Positions 19,297 to 29,800 of a stretch of 64,000 bases of DNA are shown here, in pieces. Position 1 is the stretch's first letter. Every line of letters begins with the position of its first letter. The notes beneath the pieces were generated by a model, which saw nothing but the letters and a program-made list of their open reading frames with translations, was not told the origin of the DNA and searched no databases. The stretch comes from Bryobacterales bacterium (GTDB lineage: Bacteria > Acidobacteriota > Terriglobia > Bryobacterales > Bryobacteraceae), in contig JAOAPR010000065.1 in NCBI GenBank assembly GCA_025463005.1, positions 1 through 64,000 on the forward strand. The letters are read 5' to 3'. The translations under genes and the position numbers were made by a program.

Positions 19297-19899
19297 ATGT
19301 TGATCAAGTACAGCGTGTCGCTCATGGTCTGCTGGCTGCCTCTCAGCGGGGCGGCCCAAGTCATCTGCGTACTTGGATCCGGCGCGTCTTCCTACAAGGC
19401 TTCCGCCGATCAACGTCCCTCGGCTGACGCCATGCAACTCGTCGCCCGCGCTAATGCGGCGGCAAAGACCATATGTGTGTCCAATTGTCCGGAAGTGGTG
19501 GTCTTCCGCAATACCACCGCGTCCAATCTAATGTTGATCGCGGACGCCGGGCGGGCCAAACTCGTTTACGCGCCGATGGTCTTCGCGGCCGTGCACGACC
19601 GCTACGGCGACGCTGGAATCGTGGCCCTTGTAGCCCACGCACTCGGTCACGCCTTGGACGATGGGATCGGGGCCGCGTGGATCGACAAAGCCTGGACTAC
19701 CGAATTGCGCGCGGATTCCTGGGCGGGCTGCACTCTGGCGAGGAGCAGCCTGAGCTCGGCCGAGGTGCAAGCAGCATTGGGGGCGTTGGCGGATTATCCA
19801 TCGCCCTCTCACCCGAAGTGGAACTTTCGGCTGCAGGCCATCGGCGCCGGATACACGCACTGTGGAGGAGCAGGCTCTAAACTCGGCGCACCGAAGTGA
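19297..19899 (+). CDS. Secreted metalloprotease-like protein with catalytic Glu replaced
   Basis: 200 residues, probable signal peptide (MLIKYSVSLMVCWLPLSGAA). Residues ~106-145 read GIVALVAHALGHALDD then ELRADSWAGCTLA, the layout of M48-type zinc peptidases (HExxH ... ELEADxxAG). Here HExxH is HALGH: the codon is GCA where GAA would restore Glu. Both histidines and the distal ELRAD remain, so zinc may still bind without classical catalysis. GGAG lies upstream of the ATG. It is 22 bases downstream of the spermidine-synthase-like fusion, likely the same transcript. Assignment to M48 is by motif only; no wider similarity was recognised. Confidence 0.7.
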   Translation: MLIKYSVSLMVCWLPLSGAAQVICVLGSGASSYKASADQRPSADAMQLVARANAAAKTICVSNCPEVVVFRNTTASNLMLIADAGRAKLVYAPMVFAAVHDRYGDAGIVALVAHALGHALDDGIGAAWIDKAWTTELRADSWAGCTLARSSLSSAEVQAALGALADYPSPSHPKWNFRLQAIGAGYTHCGGAGSKLGAPK

Positions 19900-19983
19900 C
19901 GGGGGTCCAGTTTGCGACTTAGCCCAAATCTCGGTCTGACGGTCATTACAAGACTCATGGGCACCCTGACTCGGGCAACTCGT

Positions 19984-20640
19984 TCATTGGTCCTTGGAAA
20001 GGCCGCTCGGCGAAGCCGCTCTACTTTCTTGAACAACCGCCAAACCTTTGATGATTGTCTGCACGGCTGCTTCCTCGCCGATCGTGGAGTTAATCATAAG
20101 GTGGAAGAAATGCCTGGCTGGAAAATTGACCCCGAAGTGCTGCTTGATGAACGCGGCTCGGTCGCGGTCCACACTCTCGGCAAGCTCGATGGCTTCCTCC
20201 TGGCTCTTTCGCTGCGATTGCAGTCGGCGCACTTTTTCTTCAAATGGCGCGTAGATGAACACATGGAAGGTATCCGGGCGATCGCGCAGATCGTAAGCCG
20301 AGCCGCGTCCGACGATCACCGCATTACCTTCGGCGGCTGCCTTTCTGATCAGTTGTTCGGCCACCTTGCGGATGCCTTCTGCATCCGCTATTTTCATCCG
20401 GGGCGCATTCACGTTTCCTTCGAAGCTGCCGTGCAAGAAGGCCTTGAGAAGACGGTAGTGGAACGGGTCAATTTGTTCTTCATGGCGTTCCACGTGACGC
20501 CGGTCACACTCCAGCCATCGGGCGATCTCGTCCGTCAGCAGCTGATCCCACAATTTCCAGCCGAGCTTTGCCGCAACTTTCTGGGCGATGGCGGCGCCCC
20601 CGCTTCCGTACTCACGCTCGATGGTCAGCACTCTTATCAT
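19984..20640 (-). CDS. Cytidylate-kinase-like family protein
   Basis: 218 residues. The start MIRVLTIEREYGSGGAAIAQKVAAKLGWKLWD is the P-loop region of the cytidylate-kinase-like family (PF13189), and AVIVGRGSAYDLRDRPDTFHVFIYAP followed by KVRRLQSQR matches the later nucleotide-binding and lid blocks. The N-terminal ExExGSGG loop replaces a classic Walker A. Substrate is not known; these are distinct from housekeeping Cmk. It lies immediately downstream of the DHA2 transporter on the same strand with 26 bases between, so it could be the tail of the tolC-emrA-emrB transcript. Confidence 0.85.
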   Translation of the reverse strand: MIRVLTIEREYGSGGAAIAQKVAAKLGWKLWDQLLTDEIARWLECDRRHVERHEEQIDPFHYRLLKAFLHGSFEGNVNAPRMKIADAEGIRKVAEQLIRKAAAEGNAVIVGRGSAYDLRDRPDTFHVFIYAPFEEKVRRLQSQRKSQEEAIELAESVDRDRAAFIKQHFGVNFPARHFFHLMINSTIGEEAAVQTIIKGLAVVQESRAASPSGLSKDQ

Positions 20641-20666
20641 GACGCCTCTTCATTATTCCGCTACAC

Positions 20667-22244
20667 TTATTCCGCCACCACCGCTCGCGCGCGTGGGTCG
20701 TTCTTTCGAACCACAAACGAGAGCAAGAACATGAGACTCGCGGCAATCGCCAGCAGCATGTAGGTGTCGATATAGGCAAGTGTCTGCGATTGAATCAGGA
20801 GGGACTGGTAAGAGCGCGCGTAGGCTTGTACCTGCGCGTCGGGTGCACTCGCTCCCGCTTGATTCAACTGCGCGGCAAGTCCACTCAATTGATTGCGGAA
20901 GACCGGTTCATACAGGTTGGTATGCGCGGAGAGCATGGATTGATGAACCTGGGCTCGCCGCGCCAGCAGCGTCGTGACCATGGAAGTTCCCACGCTGCTT
21001 CCAATATTCCGCATGAAATTCACCAGTCCGGAAACGCTATTCCCTTTTTCCGCCGGAATCCCGCTATAAGCGGAGAGCGAAATAGGCACGAACAGAAACC
21101 CCAGGCCAAACGCTTGCGCTATTCTAAGCCGGCTTGCTGCTCCAAAGCTAATGAGCAAGTTTAGCCGCTGGGCAGAATAATACATTCCAAACGCCAGGCA
21201 CACCCAGCCAAAGGCCATGATGTACTTCGCCGGAACTTTGGTGGTGAGCTGGCCAACGATGGGCATCTCGAACAGGATAATTATACTGGCCCCAGAAAGA
21301 ACCAGGCCGGCGGCCTCAGCCGTGTACCCCATAAGCGTTTGAAGAAACAAAGGCATCATCACCAGGCTGCTGAACAGGAGAACGCCCAGGGCGAACATCA
21401 TGAGGCTTGACACGGCGAAGCTAACGCTCTTGAACATGCGGACATCCACAACCGGCGCCTGCTGGCGCCACTCCCAGATAACCAGCGAAATGAAGCAGAC
21501 GATCGAGATTACAGCGAGCGTAACGATGAAATTGGAGCCAAACCAATCGTCTTCCTGGCCTTTATCCAGAAGGATCTGCAGCGCCCCAACCGCAAGGATG
21601 AGCAGTGCAATTCCGATGTAATCGACGCGGATGCCCGCTCCCTTGCGGGCGCTCAGGTAAGGCGGGTCCTCCACCAATCGGTACACCAGCAACAGGGTCA
21701 ACAGACCCACAGGGAGGTTGATATAAAAAATCCAGCGCCAGGAGTAATTGTCGGTCAGCCAGCCGCCCAGCGTCGGGCCGATCGTTGGCGCCATGATCGC
21801 GGTAATCCCGTAGAGAGCGAAAGCCAGCCCGCGTTTCTCCGGCGGGAACGTGTCCGCCAAAATGGCCTGCGCCATGGGCTGAAGCCCGCCGCCGCCGGCA
21901 CCTTGTATCACTCGGAAAACGACCAGCATCCCGAGGCTGGGTGCGATGCCGCACAGCAGGGAGGTAACGGTGAACAGAAGGATGCACAGCAGAAAAAACC
22001 GTTTGCGGCCAAAGGTAGTCGCCAGCCATCCGCTGATCGGAAGAACGATGGCATTCGAAACAAGATACGAAGTAAGCACCCACGTGCTCTCATCGTTGCT
22101 GGCCCCCAGGTCCCCCGCCAAATGCGGTAAAGCTACATTGGCGATGCTGGTGTCCAGCACCTCCATGAACGCGGCCATTGCGACTACTACCGCAATTGTC
22201 CAGGGATTGAATTTTGGTTTCCAAGCCTCTGCCGCATCAGCCAT
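20667..22244 (-). CDS. emrB: DHA2-family drug:H+ antiporter, 14 TM (EmrB/QacA type)
   Basis: 525 residues with 14 predicted membrane helices. Signature blocks: MEVLDTSIANVALPHLAGDL (motif D1 of the DHA2 family), SGWLATTFGRKRFFLLCI (motif A), VIQGAGGGGLQPMAQAIL, and GLAFALYGITAIMAPTIGPTLGGWLTDNYSWRWIFYIN (motif C). It exports amphipathic drugs with the membrane-fusion protein and TolC-like channel encoded directly upstream. It starts 9 bases after the HlyD-family gene stop. The symbol is by family likeness; the substrate range is unknown. Confidence 0.92.
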   Translation of the reverse strand: MADAAEAWKPKFNPWTIAVVVAMAAFMEVLDTSIANVALPHLAGDLGASNDESTWVLTSYLVSNAIVLPISGWLATTFGRKRFFLLCILLFTVTSLLCGIAPSLGMLVVFRVIQGAGGGGLQPMAQAILADTFPPEKRGLAFALYGITAIMAPTIGPTLGGWLTDNYSWRWIFYINLPVGLLTLLLVYRLVEDPPYLSARKGAGIRVDYIGIALLILAVGALQILLDKGQEDDWFGSNFIVTLAVISIVCFISLVIWEWRQQAPVVDVRMFKSVSFAVSSLMMFALGVLLFSSLVMMPLFLQTLMGYTAEAAGLVLSGASIIILFEMPIVGQLTTKVPAKYIMAFGWVCLAFGMYYSAQRLNLLISFGAASRLRIAQAFGLGFLFVPISLSAYSGIPAEKGNSVSGLVNFMRNIGSSVGTSMVTTLLARRAQVHQSMLSAHTNLYEPVFRNQLSGLAAQLNQAGASAPDAQVQAYARSYQSLLIQSQTLAYIDTYMLLAIAASLMFLLSFVVRKNDPRARAVVAE

Positions 22245-22253
22245 GGTGCTTTC

Positions 22254-23513
22254 CTACTCGAGATAGACTTTCGGGTCCACTGACATGCCCGGGCGCAGCT
22301 TGTGGTCGCTGTTCTGTCCCGCGTCGAGATTAATCCGAACAGGAATGCGCTGCACCACTTTCACGTAATTGCCGGTGGCGTTCTCCGGCGGCAGCACGCT
22401 GAATCTCGAACCGCTGGCTCCGCCGACGGCCACGACCTTTCCGGTGTACTCTCGCTTGTACGCATCCACGGCGACCTGGGCGTTCTGGCCCGGCTTCATC
22501 CGGCTCAGCTGGGTTTCCTTGAAATTGGCGATCACCCAAATGTCGTCGAGAGGCACCAACGCCATCAACTGCTGCCCCGGAGAAATGTTGTGCCCAAGTT
22601 CGACGGTCTTCTTCCCGATAATTCCGCCTACCGGCGCCACGATCGTGCAGTAACTGAGGTTCAGTTTCGCTTGCTCGACCAGAGCTTTCCTTTGAGCGAC
22701 TTGAGCTAAAGCGGATTTTGCGCGAGCTTCGCTGACCGCCACTTGCCTCGGCGCGGTCAGCGCCGAATCAATCGAGGCCTCGGCCTGCGTGATTCGCTGG
22801 TTCGCCTGTTCCACCGCACTCTGTGCCACGACGATGTTTTGCTCCGCCTCACCGACCCCGGCCCTGCGAGCGTCGAGCGCGGCTTGCGCCGCCGCAGCGT
22901 TCGAAACTGCCGTCTCGTACTGCTGCCGCGGAATTTCGTTTTTATCGACCAGTAGTTTGTATCGCGCCACGTCGTCACTGGCTTTTTTGTAGTTGGCTTC
23001 GGCTTCCCGAACCTGGGCTTGCGCGGATTCGAGCCGCGCCCGTGTAGCCGTTAACTGACGCTGCGCGCCCTCGACAAATGCGCTCGCATCGACCCGGGAC
23101 GAGTTAGCCGTCTTCAACTGACTGGCGGTGTTGGTGGCGGTGATCGGGATCTCGATGCGCGAGCTTCCGAGCGCCGCTTCGGCGTCTCCCAAGTCCGCTT
23201 GCGCCTTCGCGAGCGCGACTTCGAAATCCCGGGGATCGAGCCTTACCAGAACGTCCCCGGCATTGACGTATTGCTCATCTTGGACCAGCACGTCACTTAC
23301 GTTACCGGCAATCCTGCCGCTGACAGCAATGATGTGGCCGTCGATCTGGGCGTCATCGGTGGTTTCATAGGTGTTCAAATACTTCCAGACGTAATAGCCT
23401 CCCACGGCCAGAACAACCACCGCTGCAGCGATCACCAGATAGCGCGCCACCCTGCGCCTTTTGCGCGGAACAATTTTGTCTTTTTCGGGCTTGCCGTTCT
23501 CGGGTTCGGCCAT
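22254..23513 (-). CDS. emrA: HlyD/EmrA-family membrane-fusion protein
   Basis: 419 residues from the ATG at 23513: GGAGGT is 9 bases upstream of it, too close to the track's GTG at 23519. A cytoplasmic basic stretch (KIVPRKRRRVARY), one membrane helix, then the biotinyl-lipoyl half TDDAQIDGHIIAVSGRIAGNVSDVLVQDEQYVNAGDVLVRLDP, a long alpha-hairpin rich in A/Q/E (about 85-240), and the return half YCTIVAPVGGIIGKKTVELGHNISPGQQLMALVPLDDIWVIANFKETQL, which is diagnostic of the EmrA type. It bridges EmrB and the TolC-like channel. Its ATG follows the tolC-like stop by two bases. Confidence 0.92.
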   Translation of the reverse strand: MAEPENGKPEKDKIVPRKRRRVARYLVIAAAVVVLAVGGYYVWKYLNTYETTDDAQIDGHIIAVSGRIAGNVSDVLVQDEQYVNAGDVLVRLDPRDFEVALAKAQADLGDAEAALGSSRIEIPITATNTASQLKTANSSRVDASAFVEGAQRQLTATRARLESAQAQVREAEANYKKASDDVARYKLLVDKNEIPRQQYETAVSNAAAAQAALDARRAGVGEAEQNIVVAQSAVEQANQRITQAEASIDSALTAPRQVAVSEARAKSALAQVAQRKALVEQAKLNLSYCTIVAPVGGIIGKKTVELGHNISPGQQLMALVPLDDIWVIANFKETQLSRMKPGQNAQVAVDAYKREYTGKVVAVGGASGSRFSVLPPENATGNYVKVVQRIPVRINLDAGQNSDHKLRPGMSVDPKVYLE

Positions 23514-23515
23514 GG

Positions 23516-24895
23516 TCACTTCACCTCCAGGAACTGTTGGATTCCCTGTTCGGTGCCGCCCAAGGCACGCGCCAGGCCTACCTTCGCTACGTTGTGGGCA
23601 AAAAGCGCGGAGATCAGTGTGTCATTTGCGGCCGCGACCGACTCTTGCGCCTGCACGACCTCGATATTGTCCGTTACGCCGGCCGAAAACCTGTCGCGCG
23701 CCTGGACCAACGTCTGATTGGCGAGATCGAGATTGTCCCGCGCAACCGCCACCTGGTCGGCCGCCGAGCCGATGTCCAGAAAAGCCGAGCGGACCTGGTA
23801 ATCGATCTGTCCGCCCAAGTCCGCCAGTTCATCCTGGCGCTGCTTCAGCGCGGCCCTCGCCTGGATGATATCCCCGGCGATTCGCCCGCCGTCAAAGATC
23901 GTGATCCTGGCCGAGGCCACGAATGAGAATGTGCCATGAGATTTGCCGAGGGTCGGTCCGACGTCTCCGTAGTCCGCGGTGACGTCCGCGATGGGATAAC
24001 GTTCGCCGCGCGCGGCTTTGACAGTTTCCTCGGCAGCGCGCACGCGCGCTTTATAGCTCTGATAGTCGGGACGCTGCTGAATCGCAGCCTGCAAAGCCTG
24101 ATCCTGGGTCATGGCGGCGAGCGGCGCGAAGGGCGCCGTCTCCGAGATATTGAAGACCTGACCGGGAGGTAACCCGATCACACGACCGAGCGTGAGTTTG
24201 TCCTTCTCGAACTGATTCCGCTGAGCGAGAAGCCGCTGTTGCTGCTGTTTAAGCTCCACTTGGGATCGCAGAACATCGATGCCGGCGGCGGTTCCTGCGT
24301 TCTGCTGGTCCACGGCTCGATCGTAGAGCGCCTGAGAAGTCTCCACCTGTGAGCGAATGGCATCCACTCGAGAAGCGTCGGCGATGATCTGAAGATAGCC
24401 ATTCGCCGTAGCTTGAACGACGAGGTCGCGCGCATCCAACACGGAGAGCTGGGCGGCGCGCTGGCTCTCCTGAGCCGACTTATAATTCTTTCGCGCATTA
24501 TAGTCGAAGGCTGTCCATGAAGCGTAGGCACGTATGTCGGTGTAATGAAACGGACCGACAACGGTGGGAATGGAGACTCCTGGAATCTGGAAATTCAATC
24601 CAATCGTGTTCAAGCTGATTTGTTGGACGGTCTCGGCAGCTTTGGCATTCAATTGAGGCATCAGAGCGCTCAGGGCACGGAGACGCTCACCCCGGGCGTT
24701 GTCTTTCGCCGCGTCGCTAACCAACAATCCCAAATTCGCCTTCAGACCACGATCGATCGCCTCGCGCAGCGTGAGCGCCAAAGGCGTGGACGACGGGGCG
24801 CCGGTTGGAACGCTGCCCTGGAACTGGTTCTGCTGGGCAAGTACCACACAAGCAGCCAGAAGTCCAAAGACGAAGCGTCCTATTGTGAATCGCAT
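23516..24895 (-). CDS. TolC-family outer-membrane efflux channel
   Basis: 459 residues with signal peptide (MRFTIGRFVFGLLAACVVLAQ). Two TolC repeats are visible: LTLREAIDRGLKANLGLLVSDAAKDNARGE near the N-terminus and ALQAAIQQRPDYQSYKARVRAAEETVKAARGERYPIADVTADYG in the middle, each followed by a long helical barrel segment; DRFSAGVTDNIEVVQAQESVAAANDTLI is the typical late motif. AAGGAG lies before the ATG. First gene of the tolC-emrA-emrB operon, reading away from the MdtABC-type operon across 700 bases. Confidence 0.93.
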   Translation of the reverse strand: MRFTIGRFVFGLLAACVVLAQQNQFQGSVPTGAPSSTPLALTLREAIDRGLKANLGLLVSDAAKDNARGERLRALSALMPQLNAKAAETVQQISLNTIGLNFQIPGVSIPTVVGPFHYTDIRAYASWTAFDYNARKNYKSAQESQRAAQLSVLDARDLVVQATANGYLQIIADASRVDAIRSQVETSQALYDRAVDQQNAGTAAGIDVLRSQVELKQQQQRLLAQRNQFEKDKLTLGRVIGLPPGQVFNISETAPFAPLAAMTQDQALQAAIQQRPDYQSYKARVRAAEETVKAARGERYPIADVTADYGDVGPTLGKSHGTFSFVASARITIFDGGRIAGDIIQARAALKQRQDELADLGGQIDYQVRSAFLDIGSAADQVAVARDNLDLANQTLVQARDRFSAGVTDNIEVVQAQESVAAANDTLISALFAHNVAKVGLARALGGTEQGIQQFLEVK

Positions 24896-25594
24896 TCGGA
24901 GTATCTCCTTAGCTCTTGCTCCATCGTGCTGGATCGTTGATCGAGGTGTTTTTTGGTGTAATCGTGATGAAATGCCTCACTGTCACGCCCTCGCCGGAAC
25001 CCGGACTGACGTGAAACATATTCATCCCCTTATTGATGCGCGACTAGGTTTGGGATACCAAGATCGATTCCCGGCTCCTCATACCCCACGAGTTCGAGGG
25101 AAGCTCCCACGGGTAACCAACAGAAAGAAGCCGTTCAGGCCGAATGCAAACGCTGGCCAAATAATGTGCGGGACGGGAACTCATCTGCATTGAACGTCTG
25201 ACCGCCGCTACATTGCCGGTCATGTAGCTATTAAAACATGGCCCAATCTAAGAGGCTGGCGGAATCACAACCCAGTGACCGCGCTCATTCCGAGAAGGAT
25301 GGCTGGCGATAAGGAACCGAGAAACGTGTCATTCACTTCCGAACCGCGCTGCTACTTCGTCGGTGAATACCGAGCGAGTTTAGACCCGTCCGGCGGAGGA
25401 ACCGCACCTTTAAGGTCGCCTTGTTATTCACTTCGTGCCCGTAGAGCCTCCGGTCCTTACTGCCGTCTTTGCTCACAACTCTCCCGTCCGCGCAGTGACC
25501 ACATAGCGACGGCCGTGTCGTGATCGCGCCCAAAGGCAAGTCGCGGAATGCCTAGAACACTGCTATTCCAAGCGTCGCCGCCAAGGCGAGAAAC
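24896..25594. other. 700-base intergenic region between two divergent efflux operons
   Basis: It must contain the promoters of both operons. I see no gene here: the track's 82- and 68-residue ORFs at 25275-25539 overlap on opposite strands, have no recognisable family and no good ribosome site. No regulator gene of TetR, MarR or two-component type is present, although such a gene is often found between divergent efflux operons. No clear palindrome was spotted by eye. Confidence 0.6.
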
Positions 25595-26887
25595 GTGCTG
25601 ACTACTGACCAGGCGATGAACGGGAAGCTGGAACCAGGAGAGGAGTTGTCTGCGCCGGAGTCACGATCGCCGTCCTCCGATGCGCCGGTCCCAGCGCGCA
25701 ACAAACGAAGGGTGTTGGGATGGATTGCGTTGCTACTTGTCTGCGCCGGGACTGTTTCCTTCGTAATGGCCAAGCGTGACGACGCCCGCAAAAAAGCGCA
25801 GCTCTCATCGCCTAAGTCGATCCCTTCCGTCGCGATCACGGCGGCCACAGCGCAGAAGGGCAACATTGGTGTTTACCTGGACGCCATTGGCACGGTTACG
25901 CCTGTTTACACGTCGTCAATTACCCCTCAGGCAAACGGAATCGTGACCGCCGTGAGCTACACGGAAGGTCAAATGGTCCAGAAAGGCGATCCACTGATTG
26001 AAATCGATCCACGCCCTTACCAGGCTCAGTTGGCGGAAGCGCAAGGCACACTCGAGCACGACACTAACGTGCTGGCGCAGGCCCGGATGGACCTCGAACG
26101 ATTCCGCGCAGCTTGGGCCCGCAATGCGATCCCGAAGCAAACGCTTGATGACCAGGAAAAATTGGTGCTCCAGCTTCAAGGCACGGTTAAGTTCGACGTA
26201 GGCGCCGTAGCTTTCGCCGAGATACAGCTCGGCTACTGTCACATCACTGCGCCAATCCCCGGTCGCGTGGGACTGCGGCTGGTGGACCCGGGCAACGTGG
26301 TTCAGGCCAATCAGACCAGCGCAACGACTTCAGCACTCGTAATCATCACGCAAATCCAACCGATCACCGTCATTTTTACGATCGCGGAAGACAGCATCGA
26401 TGCCGTGCAGGCGCAGATACGCAAGGGAGCCGTTTTGCCGGTCGAGGCATTCAATCGCACGGAGGCGGTCAAGATCGACACCGGTAAGCTGCTGACGCTC
26501 GACAACCAGATCGATACGACCACAGGAACGGTAAAGCTTCGCGCGCTTTTTGACAATAAGGACCAAGCCCTTTTCCCGAACGAATTCGTGAACGCGAGAC
26601 TTCTGGTCAAGACCTTGAAGGGCGTGACGCTGATTCCCACGAATGCCATTCAGCACAACGGGCAAGAGACCTTCGTCTACTTGGTCCGGAACGGCACGGC
26701 AGTCATGCAGACTATCAAAGCAGGAGTTGCGGACGCCGGCATGACGGCCGTTGAAGGCATTAATCCGGGCGACGTGGTCGCCACCAGCAGCTTCAATAAG
26801 CTCCAAAACGGGTCGAAGGTCGCTATATCGACCCAGCCGATCCCCTCCGAGACAAGCGGGAGCAAAACCGGAAGCAACGCCCCATGA
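25595..26887 (+). CDS. mdtA: RND efflux periplasmic adaptor (MdtA-like)
   Basis: 430 residues; GTG start at 25595 (AAGGCGAG upstream) is preferred to the ATG at 25616. N-terminal membrane anchor ([22 protein letters not shown]), then the lipoyl half [56 protein letters not shown], the hairpin with [13 protein letters not shown], the return half [24 protein letters not shown] and the beta-barrel [13 protein letters not shown]. These are MdtA-type signatures. It links the two RND pumps that follow to the outer-membrane NodT-type protein. Its stop overlaps the next start by ATGA. Confidence 0.93.
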   Translation: MLTTDQAMNGKLEPGEELSAPESRSPSSDAPVPARNKRRVLGWIALLLVCAGTVSFVMAKRDDARKKAQLSSPKSIPSVAITAATAQKGNIGVYLDAIGTVTPVYTSSITPQANGIVTAVSYTEGQMVQKGDPLIEIDPRPYQAQLAEAQGTLEHDTNVLAQARMDLERFRAAWARNAIPKQTLDDQEKLVLQLQGTVKFDVGAVAFAEIQLGYCHITAPIPGRVGLRLVDPGNVVQANQTSATTSALVIITQIQPITVIFTIAEDSIDAVQAQIRKGAVLPVEAFNRTEAVKIDTGKLLTLDNQIDTTTGTVKLRALFDNKDQALFPNEFVNARLLVKTLKGVTLIPTNAIQHNGQETFVYLVRNGTAVMQTIKAGVADAGMTAVEGINPGDVVATSSFNKLQNGSKVAISTQPIPSETSGSKTGSNAP

Positions 26888-29800
26888 GTCTGTCTCGCCC
26901 ATTCATCCTGCGGCCCGTCGCAACTTCGCTTCTGATGGCCGCCGTCCTGCTGGTGGGTGGCATTGCTTATACCCAATTACCGGTCTCCGCCTTGCCGCAG
27001 GTCGACTACCCGACCATCCAGGTGCTCACCTTCTACCCTGGCGCCAGCCCCAGAGTGATGGCTACCACGGTGACCGCGCCGCTGGAGCGCCAGTTTGGCC
27101 AGATGCCGGGCCTTAGCCAGATCACCTCCACCAGCTCGGGCGGCAGCTCGATCATTGTCCTGCAATTCAATCTCACCCTGAACATCGACGTGGCGGAGGA
27201 AGAAGTGCAAGCGGGCATCAACGCGGCCCAGAGTTTCCTGCCGTCCAATCTCCCTTCGCCGCCGGTCTATAGCAAGACGAATCCCGCCGACGCGCCGGTT
27301 CTCACCCTAGGGATCACCTCAGACTCTATGCCGCTATCGCAGGTCGAGGACCTGGTGGATACAAGACTCGCTCCAAAGTTGTCGCAACTCAGCGGAGTCG
27401 GTCTGGTCAGCATCAGCGGCGGCCAGAAGCCGGCCGTACGCATTCAGGCGAATCCAGCGGAGCTGTCTTCCTACGGAATCAACCTCGAGAACCTGCGCAC
27501 TGCACTGGCACAAACCAGCGTGAACCAGGCGAAGGGCAATTTCGATGGTCCCTACCAGGATTACCAGATCGACTCTACGGATCAGTTACTCACGGGGGCC
27601 GACTATCTGAACGTCGTCGTCGCCTTCCGCAACGGTGCGCCCGTTCTGCTGAGAGACGTAGCGCACGTGGTCGATGGTGTTGAGAACGACAAACTCGCCG
27701 CTTGGATGAACCAGACGCCGGCGGTCATCCTCAACATTCAGCGGCAACCCGGCGCCAACACGATCAGTGTCGTAAAGAGCATCAAGTCACTCCTGCCTCA
27801 GCTCGAGGCCGGCCTACCCGTTTCAATTCACGTCACAGAGCTCACCGATCTGACTACAGCGATCGAGGCGTCTGTTTCCGACGTTGAGTTCGAGCTGGTC
27901 CTGACCATCGGGCTGGTGGTGATGGTCATCCTTGTTTTTCTGCGCAATATTTACGCGACCATCATTCCCAGCGTCGCCGTCCCGTTATCGCTGATCGGCA
28001 CGTTCGGGGCGATGTACGCTCTCGGCTACAGCCTGGACAACCTGTCGCTGATGGCGCTGACCATCTCGACCGGATTTGTGGTCGACGATGCCATCGTAAT
28101 GATCGAAAATATCTCGCGCTACATCGAGCAAGGCGAGCCGCCGATGCAGGCGGCGCTCAAGGGCGCGGAGCAGATCGGGTTCACCATTCTGTCGCTTACG
28201 GTATCGCTGATCGCGGTGCTCATTCCGCTGCTGTTCATGGGCGACGTGGTCGGCCGCCTCTTTCGCGAATTCGCTGTGACGCTGGCGGTCACGATCATTA
28301 TTTCGGCGGTGGTGTCGCTCACGCTCACACCGATGATGTGTTCGCGAATTTTGAAGCATAATCCGGGCGGGCAAGGACGGATGTACAGAGCATCCGAACG
28401 GGTCTTCGAGAGCATCATCGCGTTCTACGGCCGCACGCTCAAATTCGTTCTGCGATTCCGGACGGTTACTTTGCTGGTGGCTGCCGCAACACTCGCACTC
28501 ACGATTTATCTGTACATTGTCATTCCGAAAGGTTTCTTCCCGGTGCAGGACACCGGCGTGATCCAGGGCATCTCGCAAGCGCCGGGGACCATCTCATTCC
28601 CGGCCATGGCGGAAAAGCAGAAGCAACTCGCCGGTGTGATCCTGCAGGATCCGGCGGTCGAGAGTCTTTCGTCTTTTATTGGTGCGGACGGCGCTAATAC
28701 CACTTTAAACAGCGGCCGCATGTCCATCAATTTAAAACCGCTGAATGTGCGCACAATCAGCGCCTCTGAGGTGATCCGCCGGCTACAGCAGAACCTGCAG
28801 GAGGTGCAGGGAATCACGCTCTACATGCAGCCGGTGCAGAACATTACCGTGGACGATCGCGTCAGTCGCACGCAATATCAGTACACACTCGAAGACGCGG
28901 ACGCGAACGAGCTCGATCTGTGGACCAACAGCTTCGTCGCGAAGCTCAAAGAACTGCCGCAGCTCGCCGACGTCGCCACCGACCAGCAAACGGGAGGCCT
29001 CGCGGCATCGCTCATTATCGACCGGGTCACGGCATCGCGCCTGGGCATCGCTCCTTCGACCATCGATAACACCCTTTACGACGCATTCGGGCAGCGCCAG
29101 ATCAACACGATGTTCACGCAGGTCAACCAATATCACGTCATCCTGGAGGCCGAGCCGCAGTTTCAGCGCGATCCAAAGAAGCTGCAGAAAATGTACATTC
29201 AGGCGAACGCGTCCTCAGGCGCGACGGGACCTGGCGGGACTTCTTCTTTCGCAGCCTCCGGATCCTCCGCCGCCGGATCGAACGCGCTCAGTGCTCCCGT
29301 ACAATTCACGCCCTCGTCTGGCGTCCTCACTCCGCCGTTCAATGCCCTCAGATCAGGCGTCGGCGCGACTGCAACTACCGCGACCAACGCCTCGAACACT
29401 GCCAATAGCTCAACGCCCGCGAATGCGGTGCCGTTGAGCGCGTTCACGCATTTCGAAAGTACGACCTCGCCGCTTGCGATTAGTCATCAGGGCCAGTTTC
29501 CTTCCGTAACGATTTCCTTCAATCTGGCGCCCAATGCAGCGCTGGGCAGCGCTATCGCCGCCATCGAAACAGTGCGGAAGGATCTCAACATGCCGGCGAG
29601 TGTGCAAGCCGATTTTCAGGGTGCCGCCGCAGCTTTCCAAAATTCTCTTTCCAATGAAGGACTGCTGATCCTCGCCGCACTGGTGACAGTCTACATCGTG
29701 CTGGGCGTGCTGTATGAAAGCTTCATCCATCCGGTCACGATTCTGTCAACCCTGCCTTCCGCCGGCGTGGGAGCACTGCTGGCTCTGATCCTGTTCCATC

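Noticed and set aside
25275-25539. 82- and 68-residue ORFs in the efflux intergenic gap
   Set aside because: Overlapping opposite-strand ORFs with no recognised family and no ribosome site.
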